DNA of 64,000 nucleotides. Source: Sorghum bicolor (lineage: Eukaryota > Streptophyta > Magnoliopsida > Poales > Poaceae). The stretch's first letter is position 1, and each line of letters begins with the position of its first letter. The translations under genes and the position numbers were made by a program. The notes beneath the pieces were generated by a model. That model searched no databases. It saw nothing but the letters and a program-made list of their open reading frames with translations, and was not told the origin of the DNA. Location: NCBI RefSeq assembly GCF_000003195.3, contig NC_012875.2, positions 18,670,398 through 18,734,397 on the forward strand, read 5' to 3'. Positions 44,418 to 55,662 of this stretch are shown in pieces.

Positions 44418-45359
44418 CTGGGCGCCCGCCCCCTCCTGGATGCCAATCAGGACTCTCTTCGCACACGACGTTCCACCGACCTAAAGGATCAAGGATAACA
44501 TAGTACCACATCGCCTGCTGGACCAAAAATGCATAGAGGAGGAGGACTATATAAGCAGACCCTCTGGCCCCTGGAGGAGACAAGAAGTTTATCATAGAGT
44601 TGAGGGGTGCCCTCGAAGGAAAACCTCTTCTCTAAATAGAATTTTTTTAGGCTTAGCAAACAATGTAAGTAGAAATAGATCTTCTAGTTTCTACTAGATT
44701 GAGAGAGATAGAGTGGAGGTGTAGATTGGAGGAAGCCCGGCCTATCGGTGTCTACTCCGATCTTGTACCTGTGGCATCAAGTTCTCCTAACCCGAGGCTT
44801 GCTCCTAGGATTCTTCAGTATTTCGACTTCTAAATTCTAGTAAGTTCTTGTTTTATTGTTCTTTTTGTTTATGAGTTTACTTTAATCTCTTCGCGTAGAG
44901 TTTAGAGTAATCATTGCTGGCGTAAACGTGGTGTTTAGGCTAGGGTACTCATAGATATTCCCTGACTAGCTGGACTGTGGTAGTAGTGAGGAACGTGACA
45001 ATTCCGAGTTACCTTTGCAGACCATATCTCGTTAGCAGGAAGGATAGGGTTTATAGGTGCGGGTTGAACATCCTTTGTGGTGTCTAGATTCCGTTAGCCT
45101 CCCCAATTGAATAGTAGATCATCCTTACCAAGGTTAGAAGGAGACTACGGTTGCAGTCTTCTCTATTTATCACTCACATCGTGAAACATTCTTTGTTGCC
45201 TAAAGGGTTAGTAGTAATAGACCGGGTTAGTCAGATGCACTCTTTCTCCTAGTGGTAAAAAAAATAAATACGATACTCTAGATAACCTCCCGGGTGAAGT
45301 GCTCACCGATATCCGTGCGCTTGTGGATCAATTCCTTATTGCGTTCCCAAATATCAACA
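44418..45359 (+). repeat. A3 3' LTR, lacking its first ~290 bp
   Basis: Sequence joins the integrase frame directly to the position equivalent to about 39361 of the 5' LTR, at a GGGCGCCCGCC box. From there to ATATCAACA at 45359 it matches the 5' LTR, with the TATA box near 44549. Loss of the polypurine tract and LTR start means this copy could not replicate normally. Confidence 0.92.
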
Positions 45360-45364
45360 GCTTC

Positions 45365-45427
45365 ATGTCACTCTGAGTCCAGGAATTCGGATCCGAACTC
45401 TATGAGACATTTTCTTTTTCCCCATTT
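45365..45427 (-). repeat. Continuation of the chromovirus-type LTR fragment
   Basis: These 63 bp lie between the A3 duplication and the Copia-2 LTR start. They are presumed to continue 38245-39070. They are too short to assign independently. Confidence 0.35.
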
Positions 45428-46642
45428 TGTAAGTGCACTCAAGCCCTATTGTGGGTTTTGGTGTTAATGACAACAAAATTAGAAGACTAACAAGTTTTAT
45501 CAAGTTAATGAGCAGGGGATCAATTTATGGAAATGATGTACAGGTTGCTGGTATTCTGAAAATATGTTTGAGCTCATCCAAACTCAAGGATGTGTTACTT
45601 CATTTTATTTTCTTTATTTGAGTTTAGGAACAGCCGTACTATAAAGGGGAATTCTAGAATTGTTGGTCAACTGTGCAACCAGATGCTCATCTTCACAAAA
45701 CAACATCCTCTTTCTCAGCCAAAGGAGCACGCAAAATAGTTTCTTTCTTAACCTGCTCTGGCCAGGCGGCAGTGCCGCCCTCTCCTGACCGTTGGGATCC
45801 AGGGGATGTCTTTACCTCTGGACGCTCCTCACAATTATCACTGACCTCAGATGACTTATCTCTTGCTCAGACAGACCAGAGCTCTCTCTCTCTCTCCTCC
45901 TTTGTTGCTCTCCATCCCTCAAGCAATCCTTGATTCCAACCTTCAATCCTTGAGAGAAAAGGCAGCAAAACTCGATTAGAGAGTAGATCCACTGATTCCC
46001 AAAGTCTAAGAGCATTTGGTTCACATTTGGTCGGTGGTTCTAGGGTTTGTTACTCTTAGAGCTTGCTCCTAGCCGGCTAGGCGTCGCCCATGAGCTTGCC
46101 CTATTGTGTGGCAGCCTTGGGAGATTTGTAAACTTGTTTTGAAGCTAAGAAATTAACCCTCACTTCAAGAGTTCACTCTCTTGACTTGAGAACGAGGGTA
46201 GGGCAAGCCTTTGTGGCAAGCCTAAGCCTATTGTGGCTTCCTCAACAATGTGGACCTAGGCAAGCCTTTGTGGTGAGCTGAACCACGGGATAAATCACTG
46301 AGTCTTGTGTGCTTCTTGCAGATTATTTCTCAAGTTGTGCTCTTCTAGGCTTTGGTGGCCCGATCTAGTCTTGAGAGACTTTTCTGTGATATCCAGTCTT
46401 CGTACTGGGTCTTATCTTCATACTGCAGGATTGTGTTCCTCACCACCTAAGTTTACTTTCTGCAAAGTTTCATCACCTTCGGTATTCTATTTGAAGGCCG
46501 GCAGTGCCGCCCTATAAGGCCGGCAGTGCCGCCCTATAAGGCCGGCAGTGCTGCCCTCTGTTTTAACAAAGTTTTGAGTTGAACTTTTACAGGCCTATTC
46601 ACCCCCCCCTCTAGGCCTCTTTAACTTCCAAGAGATCCTACA
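45428..46642 (+). repeat. Copia-2 5' LTR
   Basis: I place the ends at TGTAAGTGC (45428) and CCTACA (46642), giving 1215 bp with TGTA/TACA termini and a primer-site-like sequence just after. No second LTR is available to confirm the limits. It contains GGCGGCAGTGCCGCC near 45767 and a three-copy repeat of related sequence at 46496-46560. Frames such as 45673-45933 are not called. Confidence 0.75.
46496..46560. repeat. Three-copy 22-bp tandem repeat in the Copia-2 LTR
   Basis: The unit is GGCCGGCAGTGCCGCCCTAT plus AA, at 46496, 46518 and 46540, with the third copy diverging at its end. Each unit holds a near-palindrome, GGC-GGCAGTGCC-GCC-like. Confidence 0.9.
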
Positions 46643-46644
46643 AG

Positions 46645-46657
46645 TGGAATAAAAGCC
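46645..46657 (+). other. Degenerate primer-binding site of Copia-2
   Basis: TGGAATAAAAGCC resembles the initiator-Met primer site of copia elements (TGGTATCAGAGC) with several changes. Its position two bases after the LTR end supports the call. Confidence 0.55.
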
Positions 46658-46690
46658 TCCTTACTTTAGATACGCTTCACCGCGTGAAGT

Positions 46691-47731
46691 ATGGAAGTTG
46701 GAAGAGGTTCAAGATCTGCCCGAGAGCAAAAGGATGATGATGTGCTTGTCGAGGATGCAAGCAGTAGCAGTGAGATGTCACTGTCCACAGCGAGTAATGC
46801 CACCCTCAAAGATGACAAGACCACCGATGCGGAAAGAAAGAAAGAAAGAAGAGCGAGAAGGGAGGCAAGGAGAAAAGCAAAAGAAGAACAACAAAGGCAT
46901 GATGAGAAGCTGAAAAGAAAAGAAGAAAGAAAGCGCAAACGCAAAGAAAGAGCAAAAAGAAGGGCTGCAAGAACAAAGCAAGAGGACAGAAAGACGTATG
47001 GTGCTTCTTCGAGTGAGCTATCTAGTAGCTCGGAAGATGGTGATGATGATGCATCATATCACGTTTCCAAGGAACAAGAGAAGAACAAGAAAAAGGGAAG
47101 CAAAGACAAGGGGAGCAGCAACAAGAAGAAATATTCAGCCGTATCCTTTAATTATTCTTACTTGACTAATCGTGACTGCAAGTCTCTCATTAATGTGCCC
47201 GCGGGGAAGTTGCCTCATTTCGATGGGACAAACTTTGATGAAGGCTTATCTTATCGGTCTTTACCCCGGTCTTTGGGAAATCGTGTGTAGTGGATTTCAA
47301 GCACCGGAGAACCCCGAAGAGCCAACAAATGAAGAGCTAGCTGCTGTCAACCTCAACGGACAAGCCACTAGCATTCTCCTTAGTGCTCTAGATGGAAATG
47401 AGTACAATAGAGTGATGAATGTTGAGGTGGCAAAACAGATTTGGGACACCTTGCATCTTGCACATGAAGGTGTAGACAAAGTGAGAAGAGCCAAAATTGA
47501 CCTATTGATGGCTAAGCTTAATAGGTTTGTGATAATTGATGGAGAAGGTCCTCAAGAGATGTTTGATAGATTGATGACCTTGGTTGGCAAAATTAGAGGG
47601 TATGGTTGTGAAGAGCTTGATGATCACAAAGTGGTGAAAATCATGTTGGAAGCATACTCACAAAAAATGAAACCGTAGTCACCTTGATTAGAGATAAGAA
47701 AAAGTTTCAGCACTTCACACCAAATGATATG
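46691..47731 (+). pseudogene. Copia-2 gag, first part, with Lys/Arg-rich N-terminus
   Basis: This is the capsid frame of a copia element. From ATG 46691 there are about 130 residues of highly charged sequence with runs such as KKERRARREARRK and KRKEERKRKRKER, and Ser/Asp clusters. The Gag core follows (PHFDGTNF near 47215, IWDTLHLAHEG, KIDLLMAKLNRF, FDRLMTLVGKIRGYG) and matches the UBN2/copia-gag family. Frame changes occur near 47235 and 47665. After the second, the frame reads VVTLIRDKKKF and runs into the N5 insertion at about 47731. The protein continues at 58648. Confidence 0.85.
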
Positions 47732-49452
47732 TTTTGACGGTCCTTAAGTACTAAATTTAACCATCAACTGTCCCAAGAGTTGTTATTCTCTGTCTCCAAA
47801 AAGATTCAATGCAGAAGAGGCATGGGTTATGCAAAAATATGCGAGGAAATAAAAAGGGGCAAGTGCCCGGAACCTCGAAAAAGAAAGAAAAAGAGTGAGA
47901 CAAGAGGAAAAAAATAGACAAGTGTCCGGAGTAGAATTAGGGGTACAAAGATGCCCACTTGAGCGGAAAAAATGAACAAGTGTCCGACAGTAGAATTAGG
48001 GGTATTTACTACCCACCTGAAAAAAAAGAAGAGATAGCCCATGTTCTCCCAAAGCAAAGATCAAAAAGGAGGAGAGATAGCAATATGAGGAGCAATGAGA
48101 AGTTTTATCATCACTTATACATTTTTACCATCACTATCATTTACTCCACCACACTTGCACAGCTTGATTTAATTATATGCTGAGTTCCTTTGGATCCATG
48201 GCTCGATTAGACAACATATGTATGAGCTGTTTTTCACTCCTATGAGCTCCACTTAAATATTCCATTAGCTATAGGTAAGTGACATTTTTGGTAGGGATCC
48301 ACAAATACCATATATAGAGAGACTTGAGAGAATCATAGCTGGGAAATCTGAGTTTTATTTTTGAAAACTTATGCAAAACACCAGAACTAAGGTGAAATAT
48401 AGACAGGAGGAATAGTGTGTGACTTAATTATTTTGTCTTTCGATTACTTAAGACTTAAGTGCAGGTACTAAGCTCCATGACACTTCACTCTAAACTGGAA
48501 GAATTTTTATATGAAAGCATGTGTGCATGTCAGGAAAGAAAACATCGAAGCAACTACTGATCCATCTGAGTTTAGCTGTTTTCATATCTTTCTCTACTAC
48601 TTTATTCTAATTGCATTATGTCTCTATTTATTATGTTCTTAGTTTGCTCTAGTTCTATATTTGATATAGTTATGATTGATAATGAGTTTATGTATGAGTT
48701 TGCAAAGCGCTTAGCTCTTGACGCGCGGGAGTTAAGTGATAGATCACATGTGGGCGTGGTGCTTAGATGTTATTTACCTACAAATGTATCCTATTGGCCG
48801 GGTCGTGTGGTAGTTCACGATGGTGACAGCTTCATTGATTCTTATATAGTCCACCCTCCGTTGATAGGACAGGCAGAATTTGTATTGCGGAGTAAGTCTT
48901 GCGATGTTCTGATTTAATTTAGCAATGTTCCTTATACATGAATGAAGAGTCTTTTATGTTATATATGATCTTGTAGATAACTAGAGTAGATTATGACTTA
49001 GTAGATAGTAGATAACTCAGAATCCATTCTCTAGCTAATCCGACGTCAGCTTACATATATGAAGAGTAGTCTATTTTCTAATCACTGTGCAATTTACCCA
49101 TGAGCTTATATTTCATTATCATTATTATTATGGCTTACCCCCTGCCAAAGTAAGTGACTGTGTGACGAGTTCCTCATTAGTAATCATGTTCTTGCAAGTT
49201 TATCTCTAGTCTATGCCTTGATAGATCTTATCCTTATCTGCATTTTCACTATTCTCTTAAGCAAAATTATAAATAACGATACCTGGAATACTTACCTGGT
49301 GAAATGCTACAATGAGGTATTTTATCTGTGTGCTTGCGGATAGAACAGATTATTTTCTAGAGAGCCTTTACATTCATAAATACCTTTGTACACTCTGGCA
49401 ACATGCTGGGGATGACAACCTAGTATCTAAGTGGTGTTAGTAAGTGTCAACA
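47732..49452 (+). repeat. N5 5' LTR with an internal swap
   Basis: The first ~37 bp (47732-47768) match the start of the 3' LTR at 55663. Positions 47769-48583 instead match the element's own 3' UTR (about 54816-55627). From 48584 to GTGTCAACA at 49452 it matches LTR sequence again (from about 56296). The LTR segment that holds the GC boxes and TATA box in the 3' copy (about 55935 and 56079) is therefore missing here. The first bases read TTTTGACGG, a damaged TGTTGACGG. Confidence 0.88.
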
Positions 49453-49460
49453 AGCATTTC

Positions 49461-49478
49461 TGGCGCCGTTGCCGCGGA
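49461..49478 (+). other. Primer-binding site of N5
   Basis: TGGCGCCGTTGCCGCGGA is the tRNA-Asp type site with one mismatch, 8 bases after the LTR end. Confidence 0.88.
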
Positions 49479-49751
49479 ATCAGGGAGCGGTAAGGAAAGT
49501 TAGGAAGTCAGTCAAGGTTATTCACATAAAATATTAGACTAGACTATGGAGAAATAATTGCATAAAAACAGCTACTAAGTGAGAAATCATAACAAGGCAC
49601 CTCTGCTTTGGCACGTTCACCTTGTTGTTTTTCTATGTTTATATTTTTATACAGGGTATATCAGGATTGAATTTGGTACATTAAACTCTTCATCATCAGA
49701 ACCAAAGCAATCAAGCAAGAAAGAAGAAGCTACCTACCAATTGCTGAAGCT
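49479..49751 (+). other. N5 leader
   Basis: This is untranslated leader. Near 49640-49661 it has a T-rich tract followed by ATACAGG, like a plant 3' splice site and like the N1 leader end. The gag frame is open from about 49673, without an ATG before 49752. Confidence 0.6.
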
Positions 49752-51709
49752 ATGGCACAAAAGACCTTGCAAAAATTCTCTGCTCCAAGTCTTGAGAACA
49801 TTCCAACTGGTCCAAGATTTGCAGTGGAAGAAGGAGCACCCGAGTTCGAGCTCAAGTCAAGCCTCATCAATTTGGTACAAGCTACACAATTCAGTGGAAA
49901 GACACATGAAGATGCCAGTGCACACTTGCAGAATTTCTTGGAGATTGGAAGCACAATCCACATCAACGGAGTCGACAAAGACATCACACTACTTCGCCTC
50001 TTTCCATTCTCACTAGAAGGGAAAGCGAGGAAGTGGTTCTACACTCATCAAGATAACATCAACAACTGCACGAACTTGTCAGTTGCCTTTCTATCAAAGT
50101 TTTTCCCTATAGGCAAAACAACTGCCTTAAGAGGAAATATTGTCAGTTTTCCAACAGCAGAAGACAGAAACCATTCCAGAAGCATGGGAGCGTTTTCAAG
50201 ATTACATATCAGATTGTCCTCACCATGGAATGGCCAGATGGTTACTTATGCAGACCTTCTACCATGGATTAACCCAGAAGGCTCGTGAGTGCCTAGATGT
50301 ATCTGCTAAAGGATTATTCTTGGAGCTTACAATTGGAAAAGCAGAGATACTTTTGGATAAGGTAGCAGAAAACCAAAGCTGGTTCCAAGATAAAGCTCAA
50401 CATTGTCATCAAACTGAAGAAATACCAGAAGAAGTAAATGCACTATCCACCAAGATGGAAAATTTGCTCCATTGGATTGACCAGAGGGCCAAGTTCAAAG
50501 AAGATCAAACGGCCATTGAGACAACATACATATCAACCCACTTCGAGTGAACCCAATAGCAAAGGTATGAATTCAGGTAACACTTTCAAGCAACTTTCAT
50601 TGAAAGAGATAATTGCTCAACAAACCAAAACTAATGATGAAGTTAACCAAAGGCTAGACACAAATGAATCATCTCTAAAGGATATATACAATAAAATGGA
50701 TTTTCTATTAACTACCTTTGATGAGCAGAACACTCTCAATAAAAGGGTAGAGCTTAAATTAATAAAGCTAGCTGCTGCATTGCGTGTTGCCACTAACATT
50801 GAGTAGGTAAAGAACATAACTACTAGAGGAGGCAAAGCCACCAGGGATCCCCCATACCCAAAAGAGAAATAGACAACATCAGCACCAGTGCAACCAGCAG
50901 TGATAGAATAAGAAAGCCTAGTTGAAGCAGAAGATCTGCTAGAACCACCAAGTACTGGAGAAATGAGGAAAGATTTATACGACGCCAACTATTTGCCATT
51001 TCCTAGATGAAACAGAGGACTACAGTCGGATGAGCAGTTTGGTAAGTTTGTAGAGGTCATTCAGAAATTATATGTCAACATACCTCTGCTTGATGCCATA
51101 CAGGTACCAACATATGCAAAGTACATAAGAGATATTCTTAACAAGAATAGACCACTGCCCACCACTAAGGTTATCAAGCTGATAGAAGAATGCAGTGCGG
51201 CCATCCTCAACAAACCACCAAGGAAGAAGAAGGATCCCGGATGTCCCACCATTGATTGTTCAATGGAAAACCAACACTTCAGCAATGCACTTTGTGACCT
51301 CGGAGCAAGTGTCAGTGTGATGTCAGCATCAGTCTATGAGAAGCTTGAGCATACGACCCTAGAACCAACATCAATGTGCCTGCAACTAGCAGACCAATCA
51401 GTTCAACACCCGTTGGGCACCGCTGAAAACATCCCAGTCAAGATAAGAGATTTCCTTGTGCCAGTAGACTTCGTGGTTCTGGACATGAGTCCCGACTCAA
51501 AAGTGTCCATCATCCTTGGAAGGCCATTTCTAAGCACTGCCAATGCCCACATCGATGTTGGAAAGGGAGAAATCAAGTTCAACATAAATGGACAGGAAGA
51601 ACACTTCACATTCAAACCCAGACCAAAGAGAGACTCTACGGTGAAGGAAGTTCATGAAGACGAACCACTGGAGACACCATCTCCGGAGGAAGGTAATTCG
51701 GAAGATTAA
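49752..51709 (+). pseudogene. N5 gag and single protease domain, frameshifted
   Basis: Gag runs from about ATG 49752 (MAQKTLQKFSAP) through FELKSSLINLVQ, LLRLFPFSLEGKARKWFY and, after a frame change near 50150, ETIPEAWERFQDYISDCPHHG. A second frame change lies near 50540. It continues with a coiled-coil-like segment (50640-50800), stops near 50804, 50870, 50909 and 51007, and then QVPTYAKYIRDIL. The protease has CDLGASVSVM near 51294 and IILGRPFLS near 51510, and ends at TAA 51707-51709. Unlike N1 there is one protease domain, and I see no zinc knuckle. Confidence 0.87.
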
Positions 51710-52588
51710 AAGATTTGGAGGTCCAGCTTGGGGGACCTAAAAATCCCAAACCCTCGCCGGGAGGTAAATCTATATTTATCCGCATCATTAATTCTCTCAT
51801 ATTTAATTCCTACATTAACCATATTTATTCATAGCATTATTATAATAATCAAAAGCCCCATAGAAATAATATTTATGGTGTGTGACAACCCATATTTATT
51901 AATTATTGTGGAGGCACAAAAATATTTTCCATTATCATCTCAATAAGTTTTAATTCTCATAAATTTTCCTGCATTATATTTAATTATAGCAACCTTCTAG
52001 AAGCATGACCCACACTGCTTGGGTCCCACATGTCATACACCACATTATTTGATCCACCAACATAGCTCCACTCACCAGCACTTTTCCACCGACCAACCAC
52101 CACCCACTCAATATTATTCTGTGTAAGAGCTAAGCAACGAAGGGAGTGGAGAAAGGCAGCCAGGATGGCCACCAAAGGTGGGCGCCCGCCCACCTACAAA
52201 GGGCGCCCGCCCTGTCCCCCCTTCAGCCTATAAATTGTCACCTCCTGCCTCCAACTTCTTCACGCAAGCATTCCAGAAAACCACGCAAGTTTCAGTTTTC
52301 ATTTTCTAGAGAAGGAGCTCTTGTAGTGAAGTGAGAAGGAGAGTAGAGGGGAAGAGAAGAGTGGAAGAGAAGTTGGTAGTTTTTGAGTGAGAACAAGGTC
52401 CAATTTGTAAGTAGTGATCCCGTTGTCCAAAGCGGAATTAAAAGTTGTTTAGGGGGAGGTGCTGCCAAAATAAAAACTTGTCTTAAACGACTAACCCCTG
52501 GACTACTGACATTTCGGACAGCTGACCACTAACATTTTTTCTCTCACATTTGCCACTAGTTGTGTTTGTGTCAACTTTTGTCTGCAGG
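51710..52588 (+). promoter_or_regulatory. N5 intergenic block with promoter-like and splice-like signals
   Basis: This 0.9-kb block separates the two N5 frames. Just after the first stop lies AGCTTGGGGGA with a possible hairpin (51724-51750). At about 52179-52215 there are two GGGCGCCCGCCC boxes, followed by CTATAAAT at 52228-52235. That is the box-pair then TATA order of the LTR promoters in this window. A GTAAGT at 52407-52412 and TTTTGTCTGCAGG ending at 52588 would bound a 182-base intron just ahead of ATG 52589. Promoter and intron are inference. Confidence 0.5.
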
Positions 52589-54076
52589 ATGTTCAAGAAG
52601 GTAAAGAACGCAGGGAAGGCCCTCAAGAACATAGGTACGAGGAGTTCGTCCCGACACTCCTCGCACCAGTCAGAGATTAGCGTCGAACCAACGCCCCCAC
52701 AAGCTCCGTCATCTTCATCTGATCCACGAGTCAAGGTCCTCCTCAAGACAGGAGACCTTGGGCTGAAGACCCACAGGGAGAAGGAAGTTTTCCAGTAGCT
52801 AAAGAACAAGGATTTCATTCACACCCCCACTCTTGATCCTATCTTGCTGCAAGAAACAAGTATGGGTACTGAATTTGACTTAATTTTCCAGATGGTGGGA
52901 TGGACAAATTTTTGGAACATAACTGAGTTGGGTTTCCGTCTTCTCAACATTGAATTTCTCTGCACTTTGCAATATTATGAGGAGGGAATCGCTTTTTGGA
53001 TGTTCAAACAGGACATTACGTTGTCTTGGAGAGAACTGAGCGACCATCTCGGTTTCTCTTCAAGATGCATCTTGGACATTGATTCCGACTTGCCCAATTT
53101 TGAGAGACACTAGTTTTGGAGAGAGATATCTAGAGATAAGTTTTATAGTCAAGCCCGAACCAGCGACATGGAACACCCCACTCTTAGGATGTTCCACAAA
53201 TGGCTCGGGTACAATCTTTACCATCGTGATGATATTAGAAAAGTAAGAGTAGGAGATTTACAGCTTCTATATGCTGCTATAAATAAAATACCCACTTCAC
53301 CTATTACTCTTTTGGTTTCTCATTGGCTTAGTATGCCTAGTCTTCATGGACCTGTCGGTTGTACTTCACTCGTCACTCATCTAGCCTCTAATCTTAATTT
53401 GCTAGAAAACTCATCATTTGAGTTCACAGATGAGTTACGAATTTATCATGGCTATGACACATTTAGGCAAGCTCGGATGTTGACAAAAGAGGGGAACATA
53501 ATGTATATTTTATATGATAATAAAGGCAAAATTCGGTTACCTAACCCGAACCTTGGCCTCTATGTTGTTCAAAATTATTTGATTGAGACTGCAGTGACAC
53601 CGGTAAACCAGAGAGCTCCACAATGAGTGGCATCTGAAAGGATGACCACCCATCAAGAACGCACCTGGTATGGAGCTGATCCCAGGCCGGAAGAAGCAGC
53701 GCACCTGTATTATTGCGACTACAACCCCCGAGTCCTTCGGGACCCATGGGTTCGGCATGCTCAACCACAAGAGCCAACACAGGAGACATGGCCGGAGGGC
53801 CAAGATCATCAGTGGACAAACCAACCTTTCCATACGGGCAGGCACTCCACTGATCCATATGGAGCTTCAAGGTCTAGATCCCAGCCCCAATTCAATGCAG
53901 GATGGTACTCCGACGCCTCTTATGCTTTCACGAACGACTACTTCCAAGAGGTCGGCGCCTTCTTCACCCGTACTGACAACACCCTGCTCGACATCCAGAA
54001 TATGCAAGCAGAACATGGACGACTCCTGGAACAGCAACAAAAATGGAACCAGGACCACGCCACTGCAGTACAATAA
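52589..54076 (+). pseudogene. N5 second frame, Athila ORF1/envelope-position type, three stops
   Basis: One frame runs from ATG 52589 (MFKKVKNAGKALKN) to TAA 54074-54076, with stops at 52796-52798, 53111-53113 and 53624-53626. The N-terminus is basic, then Ser/Pro-rich. The middle (52800-53600) has FIHTPTLDPILLQ, FWNITELGFRLLNIEFLCTL, ISRDKFYSQARTSDM and PTLRMFHKWLGYNLY. It resembles the plant retrotransposon family called ATHILA ORF-1, as judged from memory. The C-terminal part is rich in Gln, His and Pro and ends in a possible coiled coil (LLDIQNMQAEHGRLLEQQ). No membrane segment is evident. Its role in such elements is unknown. Confidence 0.7.
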
Positions 54077-55646
54077 CTGAGGCAAGACACCACGACAATG
54101 AACGACAACATCACCACCATGATGCGATTCTGGAACATTAGGTAAGACCGACAACCACATCCAGCTTGGGGGAGTTCCTCCCCATTTTATCAAGTTTTTA
54201 TTTGCTTTTCTTATTTATTTCTGTTTTATTTATCTTAAAGAGAAAAACTTAGAAACCCAATAAATATTTTCTTGCTTTAATTTACTGCATTCTATAAACA
54301 TGAAAACAAAATAAAAAGAGTGTAGATAAGTGTGCTTTATCTGCTAAGTATTAATCTCTAGAAAAAATAAAAAGATGCATGATGGAAATGATGAACAGTT
54401 GCTCTGTTTGCTTACTTTCAAGTGCCTAGCTTTTATATTAGAGTTCTTCCAGGAATTACTAAAACTAAAATTTGCTATCTATGGGAAGCATGAACCTAAA
54501 ACTAAAGTCTAGGTAGGAGAAAGGCATGATATAAAGTTTGAGCTCCTGTTTATCTTGTTCTTACAACAGTGAGTTCTGGAAATTTATTTTGAAAAATTGC
54601 AAAACACATGATGAGTTCCTAGCATGATAAAATTCCTACCACAGCCATACTTGCTATAACATCTTTTGCTACTATATTCACATTGAGTTTGATCAAGCTG
54701 TGTAGACCCTTAGGAGCTTTTCATGTGGTTAAATTAAGATATTCACTTGCACACATCTACTACACCATCCGCCACCATTCATTAAAATTGCTAAAAAATA
54801 TTATCACTCACTGTCCCAAGTGTTGTTATTCTCTCTCTCCAAAATTATTCAATGCAGAAGAGGCATGAGTTGTGCAAAAATATGCGAGGAAATAAAAAGG
54901 GGCAAGTGCCCGGAACCTCAAAAAAGAAAGAAAAAGAGTGAGACGAGAGGAAAAAATGGACAAGTGTCCGGAGTAGAATTAGGGGTACAAAGATGCCCAC
55001 TTGAGCGGAAAAAATGGACAAGTGTCCGACAGTAGAATTAGGGGTATTTACTACCCACCTGAAAAAAAGAAGAGATAGCCCATGTTCTCGCAAAGCAAAG
55101 ATCAAAAAGGAGGAGAGATAGCAATATGAGGAGCAATGAGAAGTAACTTTTATCATCACTTATACATTTTTACCATCACTATCATTTACTCCACCACACC
55201 TGCACATCTTGATCTAATTATATGCTGAGTTCCTTTGGATCCATGGCTCGATTAGACAACATATGTATGAGCTGTTTTTCACTCCTATGAGCTCCACTTA
55301 AATATTCCATTAGCTATAGGTAAGAGACATTTTTGGTAAGGATCCACAAATACCGTATATAGAGAGACTTGAGAGAATCATAGCTAGGAACTCTGAGTTT
55401 TATTTTTGAAAACTTATGCAAAACACCAGAACAAAGGTGAAGTATATATAGGAGGAATATTGCTTGACTTAATTACTTTGTCTTTCGATTACTTAAGACT
55501 TAAGTGCAGGTACATAGCTCCATGACACTTCACTCTAAACTGGAATAATTTTTATATGAAAGCATGTGTGCCTGTCTGGAAAGAAAACATCGAAGCAACT
55601 CCTGATCCATCTGAGTTTAGCTGTTTGCTTAGGGACGAGCAAAGGG
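54077..55646 (+). other. N5 3' untranslated region
   Basis: No gene is present. A hairpin-capable AGCTTGGGGGAGTTCCTCCC lies at about 54163-54184. The block shared with N1 and N2 lies at about 54683-55160. A 58-bp tandem duplication beginning GGAAAAAATGGACAAGTGTC lies at 54949 and 55007. An 815-bp stretch of this UTR is duplicated in the 5' LTR (47769-48583). Confidence 0.8.
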
Positions 55647-55662
55647 TAAGCTTGGGGGAGTT
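55647..55662 (+). other. Polypurine tract of N5
   Basis: TAAGCTTGGGGGAGTT lies immediately before the 3' LTR. Confidence 0.87.

Larger units (their letters stand above)
39071..45359 (+). mobile_element. A3, Athila-type gypsy element with pol, internally deleted at its 3' end
   Basis: A3 has a 1189-bp 5' LTR, tRNA-Asp primer site, one long gag-pol frame with four in-frame stops, and a 3' LTR that lacks its first part. The integrase end, 3' UTR, polypurine tract and LTR start are deleted. Its LTR and leader match N2, so A3-like elements are the likely helpers of N2. Confidence 0.9.

Noticed and set aside
53537..54193. Minus-strand and third-frame open stretches across the N5 second frame
   Set aside because: They are shadows of the plus-strand frame 52589-54076, which has the family similarity and the shared start.
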